From NCBI GenBank assembly GCA_020073665.1, contig JAIQEU010000010.1:62001-126000 (forward strand): a stretch of 64,000 nucleotides of DNA. Direction: 5' to 3'. Position numbers and translations under genes: made by a program. This document shows, piece by piece, positions 8,077 to 17,494 of this stretch. This stretch comes from Terriglobia bacterium (GTDB lineage Bacteria > Acidobacteriota > Terriglobia > Terriglobales > Acidobacteriaceae). Each line of letters opens with the position of its first letter. Position 1 is the first letter of the stretch. Under the pieces are notes generated by a model, which worked only from the letters and a program-made list of their open reading frames with translations, made no database searches and had not been told where the DNA came from.

Positions 8077-9888
8077 CTACTGCAGATTCAATTGCGTCAG
8101 CTTGACCGCGCATCTCTGGTTGGCACAGGTACCCACCGTGACGCGTCTCTGCGTGGTGAAGTACAGGCTTGAAGCCTGCGGCTGGGTGTTGGCATTGTCG
8201 ATGATGATCCCGCTGATCCCGAGGGGATAATTGACGGAATTCAGGACCCCAGTCACTGCGCCGGTGCTGATGTCGTTGGTCACGATAAAACCGTTTCCGG
8301 CGGCAGCGTTGGTGCCGCTCATCAGCAGATCATGGTGGCCGGCGATTCCCCCGAGATTGATGCTCGGGTTGTAGAACTCGGTATAGGGCGAGCACGGAAC
8401 GCCCCCCACCGCAACTACCTGGGGGAAGGAACCGGCGGGAACCGAATCGATCGTGGGATAGCTGGAAAAACCGATCCAGTAGTGGTACGGGGCCGAGTTG
8501 ATCGGGTTGGTGCCGCACAAGAAAAGCTTTCCGGTGTTAGGTGTGCTGCCCCAATAGTTGTTGTCAAACGCACCGGTGTGAAGGTTAATGCGGCCGCGCC
8601 CAACGTGGACGCGTACCACGCCGGTCAAGTCCTGGTTGGCTTGTGCAACCGTCGCGCCGGCACCGGGAGTGCCATCATTACCCGTGAAGATGAATATCTT
8701 TTCGCTGCCTCCCCGGGCGTCCAGCAAAACCGAGTCCGGCAAACCGTATCCCGCGAACTGGGAGGTGCACGGAACCGGAGTGCCGGTCCGTCCCGGTGGA
8801 TTCGTAGTTGTGCAACCGCCGCCGCCGATCATCACCGGCCCGGCAAACAGACTGGGCACCGGTCCTCCGGCATTTAGCACCCACATCTCACCCAGCTGAT
8901 CGCCCACGAACAGGAACTGGTAAGGATTGTTGTACACCGGACCGTTCGGCATAGGCGCGGCACCGCCAGTGCCCGCCACCGGTAAAGTGAAAGTCCAATC
9001 CACGGTAGGGTTGGTGTTCAGTGGGCAGTTAAAGACACAGCTGATGCGGTAGATCTTGCCATCGTCGCTCCCCACGAAACCCTTGTCGGTCGCGAAGTCC
9101 ACCCAGGGAGAGGATAGCGTGTCGGTGGCAGTGGCTGAGAAAGTCACCGACTTCAGGCACGAAGTGGTCGCCGTGCAAACACCGTTCAAGGTAGGATTGG
9201 CAGCCGTCGTGGCCGAAGTTCCTTCTCCGGCCTTCCAGGTCAGAATATGAAAAACTGCCCGCGTCGCGGCGCTTTCCACGTAGGCGATCTTGGAGCCGTC
9301 AAGCGAAATCACCAGCGATGTGACCACCCGGCCGCCGGCCACGGTGGTTCCGTTGTAGGCCCAGTTCACCCGGGGATTGGTGGCATTGCAAAAGCTCGCA
9401 CCGGTCCCGCTATAGAGCCGGTTTATCCCCAGCACGTTGGCCTGGCCATTCAGCACACCAGCCACGTTGAGTCCATAGGCCACGAAGTCTCGGGTGCAGT
9501 CCGGCGCCCCGGAGATGTCGAAGTTGAACTTGCCCGGGTACATGTTGGCAGGCACCACACCGGCACCCAGATTCACGCTCCAGTCCACGCTGATCGCACT
9601 CGGGTTCCCACTGTTGGACGGCGCAGTCGGCTGGGCGGGCATAGGAACGCGGCGCCCATCCAGGTTGCGCTCCGCAAAGTGAAACAAGATGCGAGGCTCC
9701 GCTTTCGCAACGGCGTTCAGGTCCACACCCTGTAATCCGCCACTGAAAACCAGTTGGCGATAAGTCCAGTCCTGAACTCGTCCCACGTGCTGCCCGTTGA
9801 TCGAGAGTGGCTGCTCCTGGGCCATGCCCAAAGCCACCGAGGCGAGCAGCAGGAGCGACAACTGTACGCGACGCATTACGTAAACCAT
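8077..9888 (-). CDS. Large secreted protein, possible beta-propeller
   Basis: The 603-residue protein starts with a signal peptide (MRRVQLSLLLLASVALGMAQ). The rest is rich in Gly, Asn, Thr and Ser, with repeated strand-like units such as SLDGSKIAYVES, GSDDGKIYRI, FVGDQLGEMWVLNAGG and EKIFIFTGNDG, suggesting a propeller. Several cysteines are present, as in extracellular proteins. The start at MVYVMRR is supported by AGAGG six bases upstream. It converges with the P1 peptidase. Function unknown. Confidence 0.75.
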   Translation of the reverse strand: MVYVMRRVQLSLLLLASVALGMAQEQPLSINGQHVGRVQDWTYRQLVFSGGLQGVDLNAVAKAEPRILFHFAERNLDGRRVPMPAQPTAPSNSGNPSAISVDWSVNLGAGVVPANMYPGKFNFDISGAPDCTRDFVAYGLNVAGVLNGQANVLGINRLYSGTGASFCNATNPRVNWAYNGTTVAGGRVVTSLVISLDGSKIAYVESAATRAVFHILTWKAGEGTSATTAANPTLNGVCTATTSCLKSVTFSATATDTLSSPWVDFATDKGFVGSDDGKIYRISCVFNCPLNTNPTVDWTFTLPVAGTGGAAPMPNGPVYNNPYQFLFVGDQLGEMWVLNAGGPVPSLFAGPVMIGGGGCTTTNPPGRTGTPVPCTSQFAGYGLPDSVLLDARGGSEKIFIFTGNDGTPGAGATVAQANQDLTGVVRVHVGRGRINLHTGAFDNNYWGSTPNTGKLFLCGTNPINSAPYHYWIGFSSYPTIDSVPAGSFPQVVAVGGVPCSPYTEFYNPSINLGGIAGHHDLLMSGTNAAAGNGFIVTNDISTGAVTGVLNSVNYPLGISGIIIDNANTQPQASSLYFTTQRRVTVGTCANQRCAVKLTQLNLQ

Positions 9889-10103
9889 GAACCCTCTTTT
9901 GAGCGGAAATTGGAGATATCGTAGCACCGACTTTGGCGACGGCAAGCAACTTTCCGGTTCCACGGATGGGGAAATGGTAACCAGCCAAGTAACTCTGGCG
10001 AAAGTACTTACCTAGGTGTCAGAGGGCAGAGTACGAGAGCACGGTCCCAGCAGTTGAGAAATCCACAGCCGCTGGGGCAGAACAATCCACGATCCGCTCG
10101 AAA
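9889..10103. other. Intergenic region upstream of the large secreted protein
   Basis: This 215-bp gap should hold the promoter of the gene at 8077-9888. Repeated GTAAC-like pieces are visible (GGTAACC near 9977, AGTAAC near 9989, CTTACCTAGGT near 10008). They are reminiscent of the GTAAC elements elsewhere but do not form the same composite. No gene seen. Confidence 0.35.
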
Positions 10104-11399
10104 TCACACGTGAGCGAGCTGCGCCACTTCCGCCAGTGCGGTGGCAAATGCCTCGATAGCCCTGTCGATTTGCGGGCGGGTGATGATAAGCGGAGGCTGA
10201 AAGCGAATCACGTTGCCGTAGACGCCGCCCACTCCAACCAGCACGCCTTGGCGGAATAAAGACTCCCGAACCGCGTCGGCTTCGGCGGTTGCGGGTGTGA
10301 GCTTTTCGTCTTTCACCAGCTCGACGCCAATCATCAGGCCAAGACCGCGCACTTCGCCAATCAGCGGGTTCTGCTTCTGCAGTTCGCGTAGTTTGGCCAT
10401 GGCGTAGTTGCCATTTTCTGTGGCACGGCCCGGCAGATTCTCTTTTTCCATGAACTCAATATTGGCTAGCGCTGCCGCACAGGAAACCGGATTTCCCCCA
10501 AAGGTGGACAGATGGTCGCCGGGTTTGTAGGCGTCGGCGATTTCCGGCCGCGTGGTGTACGCACTTAGCGGGAAACCATCGGCAATCCCCTTCGCCGTCA
10601 CCAGGATGTCAGGATCAACACCAAAGTGCTCGACCGCGAACATCTTTCCCGTGCGCGCGAAGCCGGACTGGACTTCGTCGGCAATGAACAGGATCCCGTA
10701 GTGGTCCAGAACTTTCTTCACTTCCTTAAAATAGTTCGGCGGCGGAACAATAATTCCGCCTTCGCCCCAGACTGGTTCGGCGATGAACGCCGCCACGTCG
10801 CACGAGGTGGCGAAGCGCACCACTTCGTCCAGCGCCTTGGCACACTGCCGCCCGCATTCTTCGGGATCATTTCGCCAATTGGATCGGAGCGCGTAAGGCA
10901 CCGGGGCGAAAGCTACTCCGGGGGCGTAGGGTCCGCCACGCTTCTTGCGTCCCATGTTGCCGGTGATGCTGAGTGTGCCCCAACTGCGCCCGTGGAAGCT
11001 GGCGTGGAGCGCAATGAACTCATGCTTGCCGGAATAGAGGCGGGCCAGCTTCATCGCGCCTTCAATGGCCTCGGCGCCGCCATTGCCGAAGAATGTCTTG
11101 GTGAGGCCGCGCGGTGCGATGTGGGCCAGCTTCTCCGCCAGATCGGCCACCGGCTGCACATGGTAGATGTAGGAGGAACAATGGACTAGCTTATCCATCT
11201 GCGCCTTGGCGGCGGCAATCACCTGCGGATTGCAGTGCCCGGCGTTGACCACGGAAATCCCGGCAAAGCAGTCCAGGTATTCGCGCCCGTTGACGTCGGT
11301 GATGGTGCAGCCGCTGGCATGGTCGGCCACCAGCGGTACCACCGACTTCATGAAGCCGGTCATTACGTAGTCTTTGTATTTCTGGATGGTGTCAGACAT
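10104..11399 (-). CDS. Class III aminotransferase, likely for beta-alanine or a related omega-amino acid
   Basis: This 431-residue PLP enzyme has the class III layout, with glycine-rich FGNGGAEAIEGAMKLAR, the aspartate of FIADEVQSGFARTG, and the Schiff-base lysine in VTAKGIADGFPLSA. It follows mmsA in the same direction with a 91-bp gap holding a hairpin. An omega-amino acid aminotransferase next to a (methyl)malonate-semialdehyde dehydrogenase is the arrangement expected for beta-alanine or beta-aminoisobutyrate breakdown. AGXT2-type alanine-glyoxylate transamination is an alternative. GGGAG sits five bases before ATG. Confidence 0.82.
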   Translation of the reverse strand: MSDTIQKYKDYVMTGFMKSVVPLVADHASGCTITDVNGREYLDCFAGISVVNAGHCNPQVIAAAKAQMDKLVHCSSYIYHVQPVADLAEKLAHIAPRGLTKTFFGNGGAEAIEGAMKLARLYSGKHEFIALHASFHGRSWGTLSITGNMGRKKRGGPYAPGVAFAPVPYALRSNWRNDPEECGRQCAKALDEVVRFATSCDVAAFIAEPVWGEGGIIVPPPNYFKEVKKVLDHYGILFIADEVQSGFARTGKMFAVEHFGVDPDILVTAKGIADGFPLSAYTTRPEIADAYKPGDHLSTFGGNPVSCAAALANIEFMEKENLPGRATENGNYAMAKLRELQKQNPLIGEVRGLGLMIGVELVKDEKLTPATAEADAVRESLFRQGVLVGVGGVYGNVIRFQPPLIITRPQIDRAIEAFATALAEVAQLAHV

Positions 11400-11413
11400 G
11401 AGAGCTCCCGACG

Positions 11414-11486
11414 AGTACCGTGTACCGAGTAGAACCGCTGGCGTGCTTGAGGTTCACTCGGCACGTGGTACTGGGTACTCGGTACT
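11414..11486. repeat. Intergenic hairpin built of a GTACCGA word
   Basis: AGTACCGTGTACCGAGTA (11414-11431) and TACTGGGTACTCGGTACT (11469-11486) are inverted copies matching at 16 of 18 positions. Each arm consists of a repeated GTACC(G/C)A(G) word. The element lies between mmsA and the aminotransferase gene and may form a stem in the transcript. It belongs with the other word-built hairpins of this window. Confidence 0.75.
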
Positions 11487-11490
11487 GTTC

Positions 11491-12981
11491 TTAGAATTTC
11501 CGCGAATGTTCCTTCGCCCAGCGCTCCACCACGACTTTTTTGTCGGTATAGAACTCAATGGCGTCGCGGCCCTGGGCGTGGAGCGTACCGAAAAAGCTGT
11601 CTTTCCAGCCGCTGAACGGGAAATACGCCATGGGAGCGGCCACCCCGATGTTGATGCCGATATTCCCCGCCGGCGCTTCGTAGCGGAACCGCCGCGCCGC
11701 CGAACCACTGGAAGTAAATAGCGACGCCTGGTTGCCGTAGGCGCTGCGCTCCAGGAAGGCCAAGGCCTCGTCCATATCGTTCGCATGGATCAGGCTGAGG
11801 ACCGGTCCGAAGATTTCGGTGTCCGCCAGGTCGCTGGTAGCGGGCACGCAGTCGAGGATGGTGGGTTTCACAAAATTCCCAGCCTCGTAGTTCGGAATCC
11901 TCGCATTGCGCCCGTCAAGCAAAACTTTCGCGCCCTGCTTTTCCCCCGCGCCGATCATCGACTCGATCCGCGCTTTGCTTTGCCGAGTCACCACCGGCCC
12001 CATCTGGACGCCTTCGTCGAGCCCGTTGCCCACACGCAGTTTCGACGCCGCCTCGGCAATGGAGTCGCGGAACGTCTTCTGCGCTTCGCCGATAGTAACC
12101 GCCACCGAGACCGCCAGGCAGCGCTGTCCAGCACATCCGAACGCGCTGTCGGTGATGATTTGCGTGGCCATCCGCATGTCGGCGTCGGGCAGCACGATCA
12201 CGTGGTTCTTGGCGCCGCCCTGGCATTGCGCCCGCTTGCCGCTAGCTGCAGCCCGGGCGTACACGTATTTCGCAACCGCGGTCGAGCCGACGAAACTGAC
12301 CGCCCGAACCTTCGGATGATCCAGAATCGTGTCCACCGCAACTTTGCCGCCGTTGACCAGGTTGACCACACCGCGCGGCAGCCCGGTTTTCTCCAGCAAC
12401 TCGAAGGCGAACCGCATGGTGAGCGGCACTCGCTCCGAAGGCTTCACCACTAAGGTGTTCCCGATCGCGACGGCGTAAGGCAGAAACCAGAACGGAATCA
12501 TTCCCGGGAAGTTGAAAGGCGAAATCGCTGCCACTACCCCGAGCGGCTGGCGGATCATCATCTCGTCGATGCCGCGAGCCACATCCTCCAGGTTGTACCC
12601 CTGCATCATCATGGGGATGCCGCACGCCACTTCGACATTCTCGATGGCCCGGCGCATCTCCGCCTTGGCTTCAGTGAACGTCTTGCCGTTTTCCTGGGTG
12701 ATAATGCGGGCGATGTCGTCGAGGTGGTCTTCCAGCAACACCTTCAGCTTGAACAGCGGCTGGATGCGGTCTTCCGGAGGAGTACGGCGCCATTCGGGAA
12801 AGGCAGCCGCCGCGGCGTCAATGGCCGCCGCCACTTCCGCAGCCCCGGATTGCGGAGTCCGCGCAATCACCTCGCCCGTGGCAGGATTGGTGACATCCAG
12901 CCATTCGCTAGCGCTGGATTCGCGCCACTGCCCGTTAATGTAGTTGGCAACCTGAGTCACAGTTGGAGCGGCAATTGTCAT
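11491..12981 (-). CDS. mmsA: CoA-acylating (methyl)malonate-semialdehyde dehydrogenase
   Basis: The enzyme oxidises methylmalonate or malonate semialdehyde with NAD and CoA, giving propionyl-CoA or acetyl-CoA. The 496-residue protein has the aldehyde dehydrogenase fold with [31 protein letters not shown] and catalytic cysteine in [10 protein letters not shown]. The position of the general-base glutamate in other aldehyde dehydrogenases (ELGGK) reads QGGAKNH, which is diagnostic of the MMSDH subfamily. Next to an aminotransferase it would finish beta-alanine or valine/pyrimidine-derived carbon. It is the second-last gene of the leftward catabolic run. Confidence 0.93.
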   Translation of the reverse strand: MTIAAPTVTQVANYINGQWRESSASEWLDVTNPATGEVIARTPQSGAAEVAAAIDAAAAAFPEWRRTPPEDRIQPLFKLKVLLEDHLDDIARIITQENGKTFTEAKAEMRRAIENVEVACGIPMMMQGYNLEDVARGIDEMMIRQPLGVVAAISPFNFPGMIPFWFLPYAVAIGNTLVVKPSERVPLTMRFAFELLEKTGLPRGVVNLVNGGKVAVDTILDHPKVRAVSFVGSTAVAKYVYARAAASGKRAQCQGGAKNHVIVLPDADMRMATQIITDSAFGCAGQRCLAVSVAVTIGEAQKTFRDSIAEAASKLRVGNGLDEGVQMGPVVTRQSKARIESMIGAGEKQGAKVLLDGRNARIPNYEAGNFVKPTILDCVPATSDLADTEIFGPVLSLIHANDMDEALAFLERSAYGNQASLFTSSGSAARRFRYEAPAGNIGINIGVAAPMAYFPFSGWKDSFFGTLHAQGRDAIEFYTDKKVVVERWAKEHSRKF

Positions 12982-12994
12982 AAAGTCTCTCTAT

Positions 12995-13017
12995 GTAGCG
13001 CCCGCGTCCCGCCGACC
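12995..13017. repeat. REP-like palindrome, degenerate copy
   Basis: GCGCCCGCGTCCCGCCGACC preceded by GTA matches the REP-like core GCGCCGGCGTCCCGCCGGC with a few changes. It lies between the gabT stop and the mmsA start. Confidence 0.6.
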
Positions 13018-13037
13018 GAGTCGAAAGAGAAATGTCC

Positions 13038-14402
13038 TCACACCGGCTGCACGGCAGCTTCTTTCTTCTTCTCGCACACCGCCTGCAGAGCGCTTTCCAG
13101 CACGTCGAGCGCCTCGTCCATTTGCGTGTCGGTAATCACCAGCGGTACCAGCACGCGGATCACGTTCCCATATGTGCCCGCGGTAATAGTGATCAGCCCA
13201 TGCTCGTAGCAGTACTGCGTAATCTGCTTGGTCTCGTCCCCCGCCGGTTCGCGCTTGTCTGCCGACCGCACCAGTTCGATGGCCTGCATCCCACCCAGGC
13301 CGCGCGCCTCGCCAACCAACGCCCATCGCTTCTGCCACTCGCGAGCGCGCTTCTGGAAATGATCCCCCAGTTCGTTGGCGCGAGCCAGAAGATTCTCGCG
13401 CTCGAAGATGTCGAGCACGGCCAGCGCCGCCGCGCAGGACAGCGGATTGCCGGCAAAGGTGCCGCCCAGTCCGCCCGGGCCGGGAGCATCCATGATTTCC
13501 GCTCTTCCGGTAATCGCCGCCAGCGGCAGCCCGCCGCCAAGCGATTTTGCGGTCACCAGGATGTCAGGCTCAATGCCGTAGTATTCGCTGGCAAACATGC
13601 GACCGGTGCGCCCAAAGCCGGACTGTACCTCGTCGGCGATAAACAGCACGCCGTGCTTGCGGCAAATGTCGATCAGCACCTTGAAGTAATCCGGCGGCGG
13701 CACCACAAATCCGCCTTCACCCAGCACCGGCTCGGCAATCACAGCAGCCACGTCTTCCGACGCCACCACGCGTTTGAAGGTGTCTTCGAGGTGGCGAGCA
13801 CAGAACAGATCACACGAGGGATACTTCAGCGAATACGAACAGCGATAGCAGTATGCGAACGGAATGCGGTACACATCGCTGGGAAACGGAGCGAACCCGG
13901 CCTTATAGGGATGGGTCTTGCTGGTCAGCGCCAGCGTCATCATGGTGCGCCCGTGGAAGGCATCTTCAAACGCGATGATTCCCGGCCGTCCAGTATGGGC
14001 GCGCGCGATCTTCACCGCGTTCTCCACCGCCTCGGCGCCCGAATTCACAAAGAAAGTTTTCTTGGGAAATTTTCCCGGTGTCACCTGGTTCATTCGCTCG
14101 GCCAGGCGCACGTAGCCTTCGTAAGGCGTTACCTGCACGCAGGTGTGCAGGAACTGGTCGAGTTGTTCGCGAATGGCGGACACCACCGGTTCCCGCCGGT
14201 GTCCCACATTGATGCAGCCGATGCCGCCGGCAAAATCCAGGTAGCGGTTTCCGTCTACATCCTCGAGCACCGCATCTTCGGCCTTGGCTACGTAGACGGG
14301 TGTGCCGTGCGAGACCCCGCGCGGAACGGCGGCCGCGCGGCGCTCACCCAGCGCCTTGGACTTGGGCCCAGGAATGGAGGTGCGCAGTTGAATCGTCCCC
14401 AT
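13038..14402 (-). CDS. gabT: 4-aminobutyrate aminotransferase
   Basis: This 454-residue class III PLP enzyme transfers the amino group of GABA to 2-oxoglutarate, giving succinate semialdehyde. It starts like GabT (LRTSIPGPKSKALGERRAAA, then PRGVSHGTPV). It has FFVNSGAEAVENAVKIAR, LFIADEVQSGFGRTGRM and the lysine of TAKSLGGGLPLAA. Its ATG lies three bases after the stop of the aldehyde dehydrogenase gene, so the two are translationally coupled. Together they would carry aminobutyraldehyde to GABA and on to succinate semialdehyde. Confidence 0.9.
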   Translation of the reverse strand: MGTIQLRTSIPGPKSKALGERRAAAVPRGVSHGTPVYVAKAEDAVLEDVDGNRYLDFAGGIGCINVGHRREPVVSAIREQLDQFLHTCVQVTPYEGYVRLAERMNQVTPGKFPKKTFFVNSGAEAVENAVKIARAHTGRPGIIAFEDAFHGRTMMTLALTSKTHPYKAGFAPFPSDVYRIPFAYCYRCSYSLKYPSCDLFCARHLEDTFKRVVASEDVAAVIAEPVLGEGGFVVPPPDYFKVLIDICRKHGVLFIADEVQSGFGRTGRMFASEYYGIEPDILVTAKSLGGGLPLAAITGRAEIMDAPGPGGLGGTFAGNPLSCAAALAVLDIFERENLLARANELGDHFQKRAREWQKRWALVGEARGLGGMQAIELVRSADKREPAGDETKQITQYCYEHGLITITAGTYGNVIRVLVPLVITDTQMDEALDVLESALQAVCEKKKEAAVQPV

Positions 14403-14405
14403 ATC

Positions 14406-15887
14406 TCAGTACCATCCAATCGGTTGTTCGTTCAGGTTGATGTGGACCTGCTTGGTTTCGAGGTACTCCTCGATGCCCCAGGGTCCCAGTTCGCGTCCGA
14501 ACCCGGACTGCTTGTAGCCACCCCAGGGCGCTTCCACGTAGGTGGGTTGCATGTGGTTAATCCAGACAATGCCAGCGCGAATTGCTTTCACCGTGCGGAA
14601 GGCTTTGAAGATGTCGCGGGTCCACACCGCCGCTGCCAGCCCGTAGGGCGAGTCATTGGCAATCTTCACCGCGTCTTTTTCGTCATCAAATGGGATCACG
14701 GTCGCGACCGGTCCGAAGATTTCTTCGCGCGCAATGCGGGCGCTATTGTCGACATCGTAAAAAATGGTCGGCTCCACGTAGTAGCCTTTGGCGAACTTTT
14801 CCGCGCGCCCGCCACCGCTTGCGAGCTTGGCTTCTTTCTTGCCGACTTCCTGGTAGGAGCGCACCCGGTCGTACTGATCCTTGCTGACCAGCGGCCCCAT
14901 TTTCGTGTCGCGATCGAGGGGCGCGCCCAGCTTGATTTTCTTGGCCTTCTCGACCATAGCGTCCACGAACTTTTTGTAGATGGGCTTCTGCACCAGGACG
15001 CGACTCCCCGCGGAACAGACTTCGCCCTGGTTGATGAAGACGCCAAACAGAGCGCCGTCGATGGCGGCCTCGAAGTCGGCATCGGCGAAGAAAATGTTGG
15101 GCGACTTGCCGCCCAGTTCAAGGGTGACCCGCTTTACCGTATCCGCGGCCATCTTGACGATGATTTTCCCCACCGCGGCGCTGCCGGTGAAAGCCACCTT
15201 GTTGACGTCGGGATGCTGCACCAGCGGCGCCCCGCAGCTTTCTCCGAAGCCGGTAATGATGTTGACCACCCCCGGCGGCAAACCTACATCGGCCAGCCAG
15301 TTGGCCATTTCGAGCGCCGTGATCGGAGTTTGCTCCGCCGGCTTCAGCACGCAGGTGCATCCCGCAGCCAGGGCCGGAGCCAGTTTCCATGCGCCCATCA
15401 GCAGCGGATAATTCCATGGAATGATCTGTCCGGCCACGCCGATTGGCTCTTTGAGTGTGAGGCTCATGGCGTTGTCCGGAACCGGGTTCACGTAGCCCAG
15501 GATCTTGGTCGCGAGCCCGCCGTAGTATTCAAAGCAGGTCGCGACGTCTCCGATGTCGTACTCGGCCTCGACAATGGGCTTGCCGGTGTTGCGGGCCTCG
15601 AGTTCGGCCAGCATGGCCGTGTTCTGGCGAATCTTGTCCGCCAGGCGGAACAGCACGCGTCCGCGCTCTTGCGCGGTGGTCGTGGCCCACGGGCCGTCTT
15701 CAAACGCGGCTTTGGCGGACGCGACGGCGCGATTCACGTCTTCGGCGTTAGCGTCGGGAACTTGTGCGATCACTTCTTCGGTGGAAGGGTCGTAGACCGG
15801 GAAGGTCTTATTGCTCTGGCTCGCGACCCACTCACCATTGATGTACATCTGGTACGTCTTGACGTCGGTTTTCACTCCACCGGGCAT
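14406..15887 (-). CDS. NAD-dependent aldehyde dehydrogenase, probably for aminoaldehydes
   Basis: The 493-residue enzyme keeps all ALDH landmarks: IIPWNYPLLMGAWKLAPALA, FTGSAAVGK, the base in LELGGKSPN, the nucleophile in QGEVCSAGSR and EEIFGPV. The sequence is of the betaine/aminobutyraldehyde dehydrogenase type (PuuC/PatD/BetB group). Tight coupling with gabT and the polyamine genes nearby favours 4-aminobutyraldehyde or 3-aminopropanal as substrate. It could also oxidise succinate semialdehyde, since no separate gabD is present. AGGAG precedes the ATG. Confidence 0.85.
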   Translation of the reverse strand: MPGGVKTDVKTYQMYINGEWVASQSNKTFPVYDPSTEEVIAQVPDANAEDVNRAVASAKAAFEDGPWATTTAQERGRVLFRLADKIRQNTAMLAELEARNTGKPIVEAEYDIGDVATCFEYYGGLATKILGYVNPVPDNAMSLTLKEPIGVAGQIIPWNYPLLMGAWKLAPALAAGCTCVLKPAEQTPITALEMANWLADVGLPPGVVNIITGFGESCGAPLVQHPDVNKVAFTGSAAVGKIIVKMAADTVKRVTLELGGKSPNIFFADADFEAAIDGALFGVFINQGEVCSAGSRVLVQKPIYKKFVDAMVEKAKKIKLGAPLDRDTKMGPLVSKDQYDRVRSYQEVGKKEAKLASGGGRAEKFAKGYYVEPTIFYDVDNSARIAREEIFGPVATVIPFDDEKDAVKIANDSPYGLAAAVWTRDIFKAFRTVKAIRAGIVWINHMQPTYVEAPWGGYKQSGFGRELGPWGIEEYLETKQVHINLNEQPIGWY

Positions 15888-15899
15888 AAAGGTCTCCTA

Positions 15900-15921
15900 G
15901 TAGCGCCGGCGTCCCGCCGGC
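15900..15921. repeat. REP-like palindrome
   Basis: The full copy GTA plus GCGCCGGCGTCCCGCCGGC can fold as GCCGGCG/CGCCGGC with a three-base loop. It lies between the aldehyde dehydrogenase start and the permease stop. Confidence 0.75.
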
Positions 15922-15946
15922 AATCCTGAAACTCAAGAATCTTCTC

Positions 15947-15968
15947 GGACAGCCGAAAGCGGCTGTCC
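15947..15968 (-). terminator. Perfect stem-loop directly after the permease gene
   Basis: GGACAGCCG (15947-15955) and CGGCTGTCC (15960-15968) form a perfect 9-bp stem with a four-base loop, touching the stop codon of the leftward permease gene. There is no T run, so it may protect the 3' end or attenuate rather than terminate efficiently. Confidence 0.55.
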
Positions 15969-17423
15969 TTACGTGGTCCTTGCCGCCACCGGAGCGGGTT
16001 GCGGCGCCTTCTGCCGCCCGTACACGAAAAAGAAAAACGCGGCCAGACCGAGAAAGAACAACGTAAATCCAACCATCTTGGCTTCGTACTTCCAAAGCGA
16101 CGTGATCTGCTTGGCGGGGAAAAATGCGAGCGCGATTCCCAGGGCGGTGGTCAGCAGGCCACACGCTCCAGCGAACACCAGCGTGCCCCGGCGGTAGCGA
16201 GCGCCCGCCATGTCTCCCCTGAAAGCAAACCTCAGCAGCGCGGCGAACACGTACAGAAACGGCACCAACTGCAGGACTACCGCCAGCGACAGCATGGTCT
16301 GGAAAGCCTCCTGCACTCCGCCCGAAGCATAGAAATTGATGACGATCAATATGAGCGACACTACCGCCTGCACGATCAGGGCGGCGTGAGGAGTCGCGTA
16401 CTTGGGATGGACTTTCCCCAGCCATGACGGCATGTAGGAATCCAGGCCGGCCACAAACGGAATGCGCGCCGATCCCCCCATCCAGGCCGAACCGATTCCA
16501 GCGATCGAAAGACTCAGCATCACGGCAAACGGCGTGATCACCCAAGCTACCCCAACTTCGCCGGCCATGTGGCTCACCGCCTGCACGATGCCCTGCAGCA
16601 CGCTGATGTCGTTCTTGCCGACCGCGATCAGAAGCGTCAGAGTCGCACCGATATAGAGCGCGCCGGAAACCACACCGCCCCAGGCGACAGCGCCGGGCAA
16701 GGTCTTCTGCGGATCTCGGATCTCGTCGCCCATTACCGACGCCAGTTCCAACCCAACCAGGCCGAAGCAGATGACGCCGAACGAGTTCAGCACAAACCTG
16801 GGGTCTGCTGGAACGCGAAAATCGGTTGCAGTCACCGTGGTGCCGAACCGCGACCATACCGTGATTCCCAGCCCGATCAGCACCGCAGCTGCGATGAACG
16901 TCCCGATCGCACCCAGGTTGTTTAGCCACTTTCCCACGCCCAGCCCCACGATGTTGAGGACCGTGAGCAGCGCCAGCAGAGCCACTGAGGCAACCATGGC
17001 AAAGGACTTGCTGTCGGCCAGTCCAGCATGTCCCGGCCCCATGGCAAACACCGACACGCCCACGAAATACAGCATCACCGTGGGCACGTAGAGCATGTTG
17101 TTAGTCCAATAGCACCAGCCGGAAAGGAAACCGTGGAAGTCGCCGAAGACTTCCTTCGCCCACAGGTAGACACCGCCTTCTCCGGGATAGCGGTGCGCCA
17201 GTTCGATGACCGCAATGCCTTGCGGCCAGAAGAACAACAGCAGAGAGATGATCCACAGCCAGACCGTGACCCCGCCGTTGGCCGCAATCGACGGCACCAC
17301 GTTCAGATTGAACACCGCCACCACGAACAGCAGCACCAGGTCAAAGCGGCCTAGGACGCGCTTGAGATGGGGCTGGTCGGTATCGGGCGATTGGGTCATC
17401 GGGTCATCGGGCGATTGGGTCAT
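15969..17423 (-). CDS. APC-family amino acid/polyamine permease
   Basis: The 484-residue inner-membrane protein has about 12 hydrophobic segments and APC motifs. The first segment (LVLLFVVAVFNLNVVPSIA) is followed by HRYPGEGGVYLWAKEVFGDFHGFLSGW and later GLVGLELASVMGDEIRDPQKT. Substrates of this group include GABA, glutamate and putrescine, fitting the genes around it. The first residues (MTQSPDDPMTQSPD) are encoded inside an intergenic repeat, and no Shine-Dalgarno sequence is visible before either possible ATG (17423 or 17399). Confidence 0.85.
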   Translation of the reverse strand: MTQSPDDPMTQSPDTDQPHLKRVLGRFDLVLLFVVAVFNLNVVPSIAANGGVTVWLWIISLLLFFWPQGIAVIELAHRYPGEGGVYLWAKEVFGDFHGFLSGWCYWTNNMLYVPTVMLYFVGVSVFAMGPGHAGLADSKSFAMVASVALLALLTVLNIVGLGVGKWLNNLGAIGTFIAAAVLIGLGITVWSRFGTTVTATDFRVPADPRFVLNSFGVICFGLVGLELASVMGDEIRDPQKTLPGAVAWGGVVSGALYIGATLTLLIAVGKNDISVLQGIVQAVSHMAGEVGVAWVITPFAVMLSLSIAGIGSAWMGGSARIPFVAGLDSYMPSWLGKVHPKYATPHAALIVQAVVSLILIVINFYASGGVQEAFQTMLSLAVVLQLVPFLYVFAALLRFAFRGDMAGARYRRGTLVFAGACGLLTTALGIALAFFPAKQITSLWKYEAKMVGFTLFFLGLAAFFFFVYGRQKAPQPAPVAARTT

Positions 17424-17484
17424 CGGATGATTGGTGAATTGGGTCGGGTTTCAATGACCCGATCGTCCGATCATCCGATGACCC
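17417..17484. repeat. Intergenic hairpin built of a GGGTCATCGG word
   Basis: GGGTCATCGGATGATTGG (17417-17434) and CCGATCATCCGATGACCC (17467-17484) are inverted copies matching at 17 of 18 positions. Further copies of the word GGGTCATCGGGCGATT run to about 17390 inside the 5' end of the permease gene, whose first codons they supply. Confidence 0.8.
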
Positions 17485-17494
17485 GATCTCTGTT

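Noticed and set aside
13032-15929. A 965-codon open frame on the plus strand
   Set aside because: It runs antisense across the gabT and aldehyde dehydrogenase genes, which have clear catalytic motifs. Long antisense frames are common in GC-rich DNA, and the translation shows no recognisable domain.
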